Shown in pieces: positions 41,975 to 49,613 of a stretch of 54,915 nucleotides of DNA (the stretch's first letter is position 1; every line of letters starts with the position of its first letter). The DNA comes from Actinoplanes philippinensis. GTDB lineage: Bacteria > Actinomycetota > Actinomycetes > Mycobacteriales > Micromonosporaceae. The stretch is taken from positions 1 through 54,915 of the forward strand of contig NZ_FONV01000032.1 in NCBI RefSeq assembly GCF_900113015.1, read 5' to 3'. The translations under genes were made by a program, and so were the position numbers. A model generated the notes under the pieces. The model did not search any database and was not told the origin of the DNA. It saw only the letters and a list, made by a program, of their open reading frames with translations.

Positions 41975-42216
41975 GCCCCCGAGCCTCTTACGGTCCGCTT
42001 CCCAAGGTCAAGATCCGGCGGCGGTACGGCCCACCCGCCCCGCCTCGCGCAAGAGGCACGCCCCGCGCCACCTGCCGCACCGGACGCCCGTACCACCCGG
42101 TGGTCCGCCCTGTCCCCGGATCGACGGAATCAGCGAGCCCGGCACCCCGGTCGGGAATCGTGGAGCCGTCGGGACGGGGGCGGAGGCCGGAACGGGGATT
42201 TGCGATGATCTACGTC

Positions 42217-42831
42217 ATGGCGACGTCGAGCACCGAGCGGGTGATGCTGCCGGACCGGGCCGCGCGGCTGCTCACCGAGGTCCTCTCGCCGGCGGTGCTG
42301 GTGGCCGGGGTGCTGTTCGCGGTGGCCTGGGCGTCCGTCGAGTCCCCGGCGTCGGCGCTGCTGATGGGCGTGATCGCGGCGGCCGCGGCCAGCTTCCTGC
42401 CGATCGCCTACATCCTGTATGGCGTACGCCGGGGCGCGTGGACCGACCGGCACGTCGGTGTCCGCGCCCAGCGGACCCTGCCGATGCTGGTCTGCCTGGG
42501 CTCGACCGCATGCGGCGCGGTGGCCCTGGCCCTGGCCGGCGCGCCACGGGACCTGCTGGCGCTGATCGTGTGCATGGCCGCGGCGCTGCTGGTGGCCACC
42601 CCGATCACGCTGCTGGCCCGCTGGAAGATCTCCATCCACTCGCTGGTGGCGGCCGGCACGGCGGTGACCTTCACGGTCGTCTTCGGCTGGGCGCTGCTGT
42701 TCACCTGGCCGATGGCCGCCGCCGTCGGCTGGTCCCGGGTCCAGCTCCGCGACCACACCACCGCCCAGGTGCTGGCCGGCGCCCTGGTCGGCGCCTGCGC
42801 CACCGGCCTGCTCTACCCGGCCCTCCGCTGA
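42217..42831 (+). CDS. PAP2-superfamily-like membrane protein
   Basis: A 204-aa protein with about six predicted helices. The last part carries traces of the lipid-phosphatase motifs: ARWKISIHSLVAAG in place of the PSGH motif, and SRVQLRDHTTAQVLAGALVG in place of the SR-x6-H-x3-D motif. The middle His is kept but the usual Asp after it is Gln, so it may be catalytically weak or a non-enzymatic relative. ATG 42217 follows GATGAT by 7 bp; an upstream ATG at 42205 is also in frame. The 240-bp region before it holds no gene. Confidence 0.65.
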   Translation: MATSSTERVMLPDRAARLLTEVLSPAVLVAGVLFAVAWASVESPASALLMGVIAAAAASFLPIAYILYGVRRGAWTDRHVGVRAQRTLPMLVCLGSTACGAVALALAGAPRDLLALIVCMAAALLVATPITLLARWKISIHSLVAAGTAVTFTVVFGWALLFTWPMAAAVGWSRVQLRDHTTAQVLAGALVGACATGLLYPALR

Positions 42832-42859
42832 CCCGCAGCTGATCGGCCACGGCGGCCGG

Positions 42860-43042
42860 CGGATCAGGCACCGATCGGACGGAACGCCGCCGGTGGCGTG
42901 CGGATCAGGTGCTGAGCGGACGGAATGCTGTCGGTGGCGGGCGGATCAGGCGCCGAGCAGACGGAATGCCGCCGGTGGCCGACGGATCAGAAGCCGAGCG
43001 GACGGAACGCTGCCGACGGCCGCCGGATCAGGCGTTGAGCAG
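42860..43042. repeat. 41-bp tandem repeat carrying a stop codon
   Basis: Units start at 42860, 42901, 42942, 42983 and 43024, exactly 41 bp apart. The last, partial unit is the 3' end of the minus-strand gene 43028-43786: each unit contains the sequence that includes its TGA stop (TGATCCG). It thus looks like a tandem expansion of the gene's end into the intergenic space. Confidence 0.9.
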
Positions 43043-43786
43043 GTAGACCGCCGACGGCACGGCCAGCACCAGCCCGATCACGGTGAGCCAGACGACCGCC
43101 GCCCCGCCGACGCGGATGTCGTCGCGCCGTCTGGCGATGGCGGCGGCCCGGGTGTCGGTGGTGAAGACGGTCAGCCCGGCCCGGCTCGGGAGCAGCCCCC
43201 GCCGGGTGGTCCGCCCCACCGCGAAGACCGGCCGGCCGTGCGGCACCCGCACCTCGGTGAGGCGGAGACGCTCGGAGCTGCGCAGTCCGGCGATGACGTC
43301 GGCGGGGACGATCGCCGGCAGGCCGGCCGGCTCGGCGTGGCTGTGCTCGTACTCGGTGATCACGTAGACCGGTGGGTCGCTCATCAGCGGGTCGTAGAGG
43401 CCACGCCGCGGCGACACCAGCCGCGGATCGACCGGGACGCGGGTGAGCCGGTCGGCCAGGGCGGGCCAGACCGGCGACTCGGATTCGAGGATCACGTCGT
43501 GGTCGGGGCCCTCGCCGTGCGAGAAGGCGCGGCTCGGCTCCCGGATCAGGATCGTCCGGTACCAGGTGCAGTCCTCGCCGCTGGCCGGGGCGGTCTGCCG
43601 GCCGGCGGCGCCGTACTCGGTGGTCCCCTCCAGGGCGACCCGGCCGCGGGTGCCGATCGTGGCGGGCCGCAGCCGGCGCAGGGTCCACAGCTCCCGCAGG
43701 CCGCCGAGGATGAGGAGGACGAAGATCCCGGCCCCGGCGACGAGCAGGAGGCCGAGACAGAACGCCACGGCAGCGACGGTCATCAC
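43028..43786 (-). CDS. GIDE/MULAN-like membrane protein
   Basis: A 252-aa protein with an N-terminal helix (VAAVAFCLGLLLVAGAGIFVLL) and a C-terminal one (VVWLTVIGLVLAVPSAVYLL). The region between has IGTRGRVALEGTTEYG, DCTWYRTILIREPSR, then YVITEYEHSHAEPAGLPAIV and VPHGRPVFAVGRT, the layout of prokaryotic proteins related to the GIDE domain of mitochondrial E3 ligase MULAN. No RING is present, so it is not a ligase. Function unknown. GTG 43786 is fixed by TATCGT 6 bp upstream. The 3' end lies in a 41-bp minisatellite. Confidence 0.7.
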   Translation of the reverse strand: MMTVAAVAFCLGLLLVAGAGIFVLLILGGLRELWTLRRLRPATIGTRGRVALEGTTEYGAAGRQTAPASGEDCTWYRTILIREPSRAFSHGEGPDHDVILESESPVWPALADRLTRVPVDPRLVSPRRGLYDPLMSDPPVYVITEYEHSHAEPAGLPAIVPADVIAGLRSSERLRLTEVRVPHGRPVFAVGRTTRRGLLPSRAGLTVFTTDTRAAAIARRRDDIRVGGAAVVWLTVIGLVLAVPSAVYLLNA

Positions 43787-43925
43787 GTCGTCACGATAGG
43801 TTGCCGCGGCCGATGTCGATATCGTCCGCGGGCATGGATCTGACCGGCGTGGCGGAGCGGGTGGCCGCCCCCGGCCACGTGCCGGATCGACCCGCGACAT
43901 CCAGCTGGGAGCGGCCGGCGCGGGG

Positions 43926-45086
43926 TCACGTCCGGAAGGGCCCGGTGACGCAGTAGGTGATGCCCCCGGACGACGCGCCGCTCGTGCCGCGCTGCGACGA
44001 GAAGTAGAGCCGGTTGCCGGCCGGGGTGAACGCGGGCCCGCACAGCTCGGACGAGCCCTGTCCGGTGACGCGCAGGAACACCGAGATCCTGTCGTCCGGT
44101 GTGATCATGCAGATCTCCATGTTGCCGCCGTCCTCGGCCACGTAGAGATCCCCGTACGACGACCCGGTCACGTTGTCGACGCCGGTGAGCGGCGCGGTCC
44201 CGGAGGACACCAGGTTGTCGTCGTAGGCCAGCTCGTACGTGCTGGTCAGCAGGTTGACCTGCCACACCCGGTTGTCGCCCTTGGTGGTGAACCAGACGGT
44301 GTCGGCGGCGTAGTGGCAGCCCTCGCCGCCGTTGAACGACTTCGACCCGGACACCTGGCTGCGGGTACGGGTCGGGGAGCCGTCCGGGTCGGGCACGTTC
44401 GCCCAGGTGAACGACCCGGAGGTGCCGGACCCGGCGACGAGCACCTGCAGCGTGCCGGAGGACAGGTCGCCCCAGGTGGTCGGCACGAACCGGTAGAAGC
44501 GCCCGTTGGTCTCGTCCTCGGTCAGGTAGATGACCTTGCGGACCGGGTCGGCGGCCGCGGCCTCGTGCTTGAACCGGCCCATCGCAGGCCGGGCCACTGC
44601 CGTGCCGCCCAGCGGGTAGGTCTCCCAGACCCGTCCCAGGTCGGTCTCCTCGCAGCTCAGCCAGGTGTTCCACGGGGTCTTGCCGCCCGCGCAGTTCTGG
44701 TTGGTGCCGGAGAGGATCCGGGACGCCCCGACGATCGTGCCGGTGGAGTCGAACAGGATCCGCGACGCCCCGCCACCGGCCGACGAGCTGACCTCGGAGT
44801 TGGAGACGTAGATCCAGCCGGACCCGTTCGGGATGACCGCGCCGCCGTCCGGGGCGTCGTGCCAGGTGTAGGTGGTGCCCGGGACGGTCTGCCGGGAGCG
44901 GGCGATCACCGTGCTGGTGAACCCGGCCGGGAGCTGGATGCCGTTGGCGTCGGCGGCCTGCAGCGGGCCGTATGGTCCGGTGGCGTTCTGGGCCGGCGCC
45001 GCGTAGGCGGCCGACCAGGCGGTGAAGGGCAGGGCCAGGCCTCCGGCGCCGGCCACTGTGGTTCGCAGAAGAGTTCGCCGATCCAT
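43926..45086 (-). CDS. Tat-exported PhoX-like (DUF839) protein
   Basis: A 386-aa secreted protein. MDRRTLLRTTVAGAGGLALP is a twin-arginine signal, with cleavage expected around AAYA-AP. Mature sequence is a beta-propeller with PhoX/DUF839 landmarks: WHDAPDGGAVIPNGSGWIYV, SNSEVSSS, NQNCAGGKTPWNTWLSCEE (the conserved CSGG-x-TPWGTWLTCEE-like block), EAAAADPVRKVIYLTEDE and FNGGEGCHYA. PhoX enzymes are calcium/iron alkaline phosphatases; this shorter form may not keep all ligands. ATG 45086 is preceded by TACGTT at 7 bp. Confidence 0.85.
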   Translation of the reverse strand: MDRRTLLRTTVAGAGGLALPFTAWSAAYAAPAQNATGPYGPLQAADANGIQLPAGFTSTVIARSRQTVPGTTYTWHDAPDGGAVIPNGSGWIYVSNSEVSSSAGGGASRILFDSTGTIVGASRILSGTNQNCAGGKTPWNTWLSCEETDLGRVWETYPLGGTAVARPAMGRFKHEAAAADPVRKVIYLTEDETNGRFYRFVPTTWGDLSSGTLQVLVAGSGTSGSFTWANVPDPDGSPTRTRSQVSGSKSFNGGEGCHYAADTVWFTTKGDNRVWQVNLLTSTYELAYDDNLVSSGTAPLTGVDNVTGSSYGDLYVAEDGGNMEICMITPDDRISVFLRVTGQGSSELCGPAFTPAGNRLYFSSQRGTSGASSGGITYCVTGPFRT

Positions 45087-45286
45087 GGGCGGGAACGTAT
45101 TTGCCCATTGAGGACGGTTGATGAACGGCGGGCATCCGATCGCTGACCATCAATCTTCGTCCGATTCGGGCGCTTTGTTGTCTGGTGCCCGGACCCCCGT
45201 CTCAGCATTCTCCGTCCCGTTGTCGGCGCGTTACGGGTGAGCCAAGAATTGTCCCGGTAAACGTTTCGCGAAGTGGGGAGAGAGAA

Positions 45287-46168
45287 GTGGTCAAGGTAAT
45301 TCCAAAGTTATTCGGATTCGCGGCCGTGGTCGCTCTCGGTGGCGCCGGAATCACGCTGATCCCGGATGCCGACGCGGCCGAGGCGTCGTTCGCGAAGGGT
45401 CCGGCGCCGAGCAACGCGAGCATCGAGGCGGTCCGCGGCCCGTTCGCGATCACGGAGTCCACGGTGTCCCGGGCGTCGGTGTCCGGCTTCGGCGGCGGCG
45501 ACATCTACGCCCCTGCCGACACCGGCGCCGGCACCTTCGGGGCGGTGGTGATCGCGCCCGGCTTCACCGCCCGCAAGTCGAGCATGGCCTGGCTGGCCCC
45601 ACGGCTCGCCTCACAGGGCTTCGTCGTGTTCAACATCGACACGCTGACCACCTCGGACCAGCCGGCCAGCCGCGGCCGCCAGCTGCTCGCGGCCGCCGAC
45701 TTCCTGACCCAGCGCAGCACCGTGCGTACCCGCATCGACCCCGCACGCGTCGCGGTGATCGGGCACTCGATGGGTGGCGGCGGGGCGCTGGAGGCGGCGC
45801 AGAGCCGTCCCGCGCTGCAGGCCGCGATCCCGCTGACGCCGTGGAACCTGACCAAGTCGTTCCGCGGGGTCACCGTGCCGACGCTGGTGATCGGCGCCGA
45901 GGCGGACACCATCGCGCCGGTACGCAGCCACGCCCAGCCGTTCTTCCAGAGCCTGCCGGCCGCGCCCGGGAAGGCGTTCCTGGAGCTCAACGGGGCCAGC
46001 CACTTCGCGCCCAACACGCCGAACACGACGATCGCGAAGTTCAGCATCTCCTGGCTGAAGCTGTTCGTCGACGACGACACCCGTTACCAGCAGTTCGTCT
46101 GCCCCGGCCCGGGCGCGAGCGCCGCGGTCGAGGAATACCAGGCGACCTGCGACCAGATCAGTCGGTGA
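45287..46168 (+). CDS. Secreted cutinase / polyester hydrolase (PET-hydrolase-like)
   Basis: A 293-aa secreted alpha/beta hydrolase. Residues 1 to about 33 are a Sec signal with an alanine-rich end (PDADAAEA). The mature enzyme follows the Thermobifida cutinase/LCC/IsPETase template: APGFTARKSSMAWLAPRLAS (oxyanion Phe93), IGHSMGGGGALE (Ser161, Met162), IPLTPWNLTKSF (Trp186), IGAEADTIAPV (Asp207), NGASHFAPNTPN (His239) and a C-terminal Cys pair. SHAQPFF keeps the His/Phe of classical cutinases rather than the Ser/Ile of IsPETase. GTG 45287 has GGGGAGAGAGA before it. Natural substrates are probably cutin-like polyesters. Confidence 0.88.
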   Translation: MVKVIPKLFGFAAVVALGGAGITLIPDADAAEASFAKGPAPSNASIEAVRGPFAITESTVSRASVSGFGGGDIYAPADTGAGTFGAVVIAPGFTARKSSMAWLAPRLASQGFVVFNIDTLTTSDQPASRGRQLLAAADFLTQRSTVRTRIDPARVAVIGHSMGGGGALEAAQSRPALQAAIPLTPWNLTKSFRGVTVPTLVIGAEADTIAPVRSHAQPFFQSLPAAPGKAFLELNGASHFAPNTPNTTIAKFSISWLKLFVDDDTRYQQFVCPGPGASAAVEEYQATCDQISR

Positions 46169-46712
46169 GCAACGCCCGCAGGGCCGGCTCGGCCGCCTCG
46201 AACGCGATCGGGCCGCTGCCCAGCAGCGGTCCGTAGAGCACCCCCTCCAGCGTGCGCAGGTAGAGGGCGGCGCGGCGGCGCAGGTCCGCCGGGTCGCCCT
46301 CGATGCCCGACTCCACGAAGATCCGCAGCTGGGCGTCGATCGCGTGGTGCCGCAGTTCGGCGGCGGCGGTGAAGAGCACCCGGGCCGCTGTCTGCGGCTC
46401 CGCCGCCACGAAGGTGCGCATCTGCGGAGCCGAGTCGAGAAGCTCGGTGAAGATCCGGGACACCGCGATCACCCGGTCCGGCCCGGTGCCGCCTGCCTCC
46501 CCGGCCGCCTCGGCGATCAGGACCTTCGCGATCGCCCAGAACACCTCGCCGAGCAACGCGTCCCGGCTGCCGACCGCGCGGTAGAGCGTCGCCCGGCTGA
46601 TCGCCAGCTCGCCGGCGAGGATATCCATGTCGATCGTGGAATGCTGCAGATAATGGTAGGCCGCGCCCCGCAGAAGAACCTCCGGGGCGATCACGCGCCG
46701 CGCCGTGGGAAT
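46158..46712 (-). CDS. QsdR-type TetR family regulator, probable ATT start
   Basis: A 184-aa regulator. After IPTARRVIAPEVLL comes the HTH, IDMDILAGELAISRATLYRA, VGSRDALLGEVFWA, as in QsdR regulators, whose C-terminal domain is also recognisable (FVESGIEGDPADLRRRAALY). Family members begin MPTARR at this place, but the codon here is ATT (46712-46710), 7 nt after a strong GGAGGAG. An upstream ATG at 46772 would add an unsupported Arg-rich tail; a GTG at 46694 lacks a ribosome site. It overlaps the convergent cutinase stop by 11 bp and may regulate it. Confidence 0.8.
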   Translation of the reverse strand: MPTARRVIAPEVLLRGAAYHYLQHSTIDMDILAGELAISRATLYRAVGSRDALLGEVFWAIAKVLIAEAAGEAGGTGPDRVIAVSRIFTELLDSAPQMRTFVAAEPQTAARVLFTAAAELRHHAIDAQLRIFVESGIEGDPADLRRRAALYLRTLEGVLYGPLLGSGPIAFEAAEPALRALLTD

Positions 46713-46778
46713 GGCGATTCTCCTCCCCCGAGAAATGCATCCTGGCCGTACTGGATACGCTTCCGGGGCCACCGCGGT

Positions 46779-47234
46779 TCAACGTTTCGGAAGTTGATCC
46801 CGTAACGCTGCCGTAATCTGCGCCACGGCGTCGAGCTGGTCCGCGGTGAGCGCATCGACGAACAACTCGCGAACGGCCGTCAGGTGCGGCACGGTCGCCG
46901 ACCGGAACGCCGTGGCGCCGGCCCCCTCGAGGACCACGAACGCCCCGCGGCTGTCCCCGCTGAACCCCTCCCGCCGGATCAGGCCGCGCCGCTCCATCCG
47001 GCCGAGGTGGTGCGACAGCCGGCTGCGCTCCCAGCCGATCGTGGTGGCCAGGTCGGAGGGGCGCAGCCGGGTCTCCGGGGCCTCGCTCAGCGCGAGCAGC
47101 ACCACGTAGTCACCGGGGGAGAGCCCCGAGTCGTCCTGGAGCCGGGCCGCGACGACAGTGCGCAGCGCCTCGACGGTCTCGATGAAGTCCCGCCACGTCC
47201 GCAGCTGCGCGGAGCTCGGAAGTCTTCTGGGCAT
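46779..47234 (-). CDS. MarR family transcriptional regulator
   Basis: A 151-aa winged-helix regulator. SGLSPGDYVVLLALSEAPET and LRPSDLATTIGWERSRLSHH are the HTH, and GRMERRGLIRREGFSGDSRGA is the wing. The C-terminal helices form the dimer. Divergently transcribed from the luciferase-like oxidoreductase at 47307 with two palindromes between them (47255-47287), so it almost certainly represses that gene and itself. A longer upstream frame (to 47456) is antisense and rejected. ATG 47234. Confidence 0.88.
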   Translation of the reverse strand: MPRRLPSSAQLRTWRDFIETVEALRTVVAARLQDDSGLSPGDYVVLLALSEAPETRLRPSDLATTIGWERSRLSHHLGRMERRGLIRREGFSGDSRGAFVVLEGAGATAFRSATVPHLTAVRELFVDALTADQLDAVAQITAALRDQLPKR

Positions 47235-47254
47235 AAACCTCGGCCCTCCACTGT

Positions 47255-47287
47255 TCGACGTGTCGATCAGCCTAGTTGACACGTCAA
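47255..47287. promoter_or_regulatory. Paired MarR operators
   Basis: TCGAC-GT-GTCGA (47255-47266) and TTGAC-AC-GTCAA (47276-47287) are perfect 5-bp-arm palindromes of the same family. Their centres are 21 bp apart, two helical turns, so two dimers can bind on one face. The second carries a TTGACA hexamer that could serve as -35 for the oxidoreductase gene. Confidence 0.8.
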
Positions 47288-47306
47288 TCAGTATGGGGGA
47301 AGTGCC

Positions 47307-48329
47307 ATGATCCTCGGCCTCGACACCTTCGGCGACGTCCCGGTCGACGACGCCGGACAGCCGATCTCGCAGGCGGCCGCGATCCGGCAGGTCGTCACCG
47401 AGGCGGTCCTCGCCGACCAGCTCGGCGTCGACGCGATCGCGCTCGGCGAGCACCACCGCCCGGAGTACTCGATCTCCACCCCGGAGACCGTCCTGGCCGG
47501 CATCGCGGGCGTCACCGAGCGCATCAAGCTCGGCTCCGGCGTCACCGTCCTCAGCTCCGACGACCCGGTGCGCGTCTTCCAGCGGTTCGCCACCGTCGAC
47601 GCGCTCTCCGGCGGCCGGGCCGAGGTGATCCTCGGGCGCGGCTCGTTCACCGAGTCGTTCCCGCTGTTCGGCTACGACATGGCCGACTACGCCCGGCTCT
47701 TCGAGGAGAAGCTCGACCTGTTCGTGAAGCTGCTCGACGAGAAACCGGTCACCTGGTCGGGTACGACCCGCGCCGCGCTGACCGACGCCGACGTCTACCC
47801 CAAGACCGAGTCCGGCTTGCTCGCCACCTGGGTCGGCGTCGGCGGCTCACCCGAGTCGGTGGTCCGCACCGCCCGGCACGGCCTGCCGCTGATGCTCGCC
47901 ATCATCGGTGGACCGGCCGCCCGGTTCGCGCCCTACATCGACCTCTACCGGCGTGCCGCCGAGCAGCTCGGCACCACCGCCCACCCGGTCGGCATGCACT
48001 CGCCCGGCTTCGTGGCCGACACCGACGAGGAGGCGAAGGAGCTGTACTACCCGGCCTACAAGATCCAGCGGGACCGGATCGGGGCGCTGCGTGGCTGGCC
48101 GCCGCTCCAGCGCGCCGAGTTCGACCACGAGGTCGAGTCCGGCTCCCTCTACATCGGCGCCCCGGAGACGGTGGCCCGCCGGATGGCCGGCGCGATCCGC
48201 ACGCTGGGCGTGGGCCGGTTCGACCTGATCTACACCGCCGGGGCGCAGTCGGTCAGCGCGCGTACCCGGGCGGTCGAGCTTTTCGGGTCCAAGGTCGCCC
48301 CGATGGTCCGGGACATGCTCACCTCCTGA
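47307..48329 (+). CDS. LLM class flavin-dependent oxidoreductase
   Basis: A 340-aa bacterial luciferase-like monooxygenase. VLADQLGVDAIALGEHHRPE and LSSDDPVRVFQRFATVDALS, then GRAEVILGRGSFTESFPLFG and the C-terminal YIGAPETVARRMAGAI, are standard for the flavin/F420-type group. It would use reduced flavin (possibly F420) to oxidise a small substrate. GGGGGAAG lies before ATG 47307. Controlled by the divergent MarR through paired operators. Confidence 0.88.
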   Translation: MILGLDTFGDVPVDDAGQPISQAAAIRQVVTEAVLADQLGVDAIALGEHHRPEYSISTPETVLAGIAGVTERIKLGSGVTVLSSDDPVRVFQRFATVDALSGGRAEVILGRGSFTESFPLFGYDMADYARLFEEKLDLFVKLLDEKPVTWSGTTRAALTDADVYPKTESGLLATWVGVGGSPESVVRTARHGLPLMLAIIGGPAARFAPYIDLYRRAAEQLGTTAHPVGMHSPGFVADTDEEAKELYYPAYKIQRDRIGALRGWPPLQRAEFDHEVESGSLYIGAPETVARRMAGAIRTLGVGRFDLIYTAGAQSVSARTRAVELFGSKVAPMVRDMLTS

Positions 48330-48403
48330 AAACCTTCCACCATCAGGGGGTACGCGGCAAAAGCCCCGTTTCGGCGCTGAGCAGGTCAATATCGTCATCG
48401 GAC

Positions 48404-49453
48404 GTGCAGACACGCCTCCTCTCCGACTCAGGGAAACGCCGCGCCCCCTGGCAGGCCCGGCTGGCCGTCGCCGTGGGAATCCTCCTGCTGCTGCCCGCCG
48501 CGCTCACCGTGCCGTCCGTGGCGGGGCCGCGGCGCGCCGCCCTGTCCGGTCCGCTCGACTTCCTGCTGGCCGGTATCGACCCGCGCGGCACCCACGTCAA
48601 ACCCCTGGCCGACACGATCATCGTCGCGCACGTCCCCGCCGACCGCAGCGGCGTCTACCTGTTCTCGCTGCCGCGCGACCTGGTCGTGTGGATCCCGCCG
48701 TTCGCCCCGAGCGGCAGCACCGGCCGGCGCACGAAGATCAACGCGGCGATGGCGCTGGGCAGCGCCGCCGGCCGGGACCGCTACGACCGCGCCCAGGGCT
48801 ACCGGTTGCTCGCCACCACGGTCGGCGCGGTCACCGGCCTCACCTTCGACGGCGGCGCGGTGATCGACTTCGGTGGCTTCAAACGGATGGTGGCGGCCCT
48901 CGGCGGCGTCGAGCTCACCGTCGACCAGACCGTCGTCTCCGAACACCTCAAACCCGACGGCACCCGCCGCGACCTGCTGCCCCAGTGCCGCCTCGGCGGA
49001 ACCTGCCTGCGCCCGTACACCGGCCCGCAGAAGACCTACCCGCAGAGCACGACACCGGTCCGCCTGCAGCCGTGGGAGGCGCTCGACTTCGTCCGGCAGC
49101 GCTACGGCCTGCCGCGCAGCGACTACGACCGCCAGCGCCACCAGCGTCAGCTGCTGCGCGCGGTGGCCCGGCAGATCACCGATCCGGCCCAGCTTCTCAA
49201 GGTGATGACCGCCATCGGCGACAACCTGACCTTCATCGACGGCGGCCACGACATCACCGACTGGCTGGCCGCCCTCAAGGACGTCGACACCACCGCCGTC
49301 ACCACGATCGGCCTCGCCGGCGGCCCGGTCTTCGACGGCGACCACTACCTCGGCGAACGCCTCACCTCGGAGGCGACCAGGTTCTTCGCCGCGGTGAAGG
49401 AGGACCGGTTGCCCCGCTACCTCCTGAGCCACCCCGCCTTGGTCGACGGGTGA
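48404..49453 (+). CDS. LytR-CpsA-Psr (LCP) family glycopolymer transferase
   Basis: A 349-aa membrane-anchored enzyme that attaches secondary polymers to peptidoglycan. One N-terminal helix (residues about 18-40, VAVGILLLLPAALTVPSV) is followed by the LCP domain: LLAGIDPRGTHVKPLADTII, LFSLPRDLVVWIP, INAAMALG, FDGGAVIDFGGFKRMVAALG and WEALDFVRQRYGLPRSDYDR. The conserved Asp and Arg residues for lipid pyrophosphate binding are present. GTG 48404 follows TATCGT at 8 bp. The last codons form the first unit of a 27-bp minisatellite. Confidence 0.88.
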   Translation: MQTRLLSDSGKRRAPWQARLAVAVGILLLLPAALTVPSVAGPRRAALSGPLDFLLAGIDPRGTHVKPLADTIIVAHVPADRSGVYLFSLPRDLVVWIPPFAPSGSTGRRTKINAAMALGSAAGRDRYDRAQGYRLLATTVGAVTGLTFDGGAVIDFGGFKRMVAALGGVELTVDQTVVSEHLKPDGTRRDLLPQCRLGGTCLRPYTGPQKTYPQSTTPVRLQPWEALDFVRQRYGLPRSDYDRQRHQRQLLRAVARQITDPAQLLKVMTAIGDNLTFIDGGHDITDWLAALKDVDTTAVTTIGLAGGPVFDGDHYLGERLTSEATRFFAAVKEDRLPRYLLSHPALVDG

Positions 49454-49560
49454 TGCCACCCCGCGTTGGTCGACGGGTGATGCCACCCTGCCTTGGCCTA
49501 CCGGTGATGCCACCCCACCCGGATCGACCGGTGATGCCGCCCCACCTTTGGCCGGCCAGT
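49429..49560. repeat. 27-bp tandem repeat through the LCP stop codon
   Basis: About four to five copies of a unit of the form CACCCCGCCTTGGTCGACGG plus TGATGC. The first encodes the last residues HPALVDG and stop of the LCP gene. Because 27 is a multiple of three, every unit repeats an in-frame TGA. Later units diverge. Confidence 0.9.
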
Positions 49561-49613
49561 GATCAGTAACGGCCAGCCGTCGCTCGAACAGGTTGCGGCG
49601 AGGGCGCGGGGTG

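Noticed and set aside
43834..43956. Forty-codon plus-strand frame beginning MDLTGVAERVAAPGHVPDRP
   Set aside because: It overlaps the end of the PhoX-like gene, has no recognisable relatives or ribosome site, and could be a truncated gene start at best. Too weak to list as a gene.
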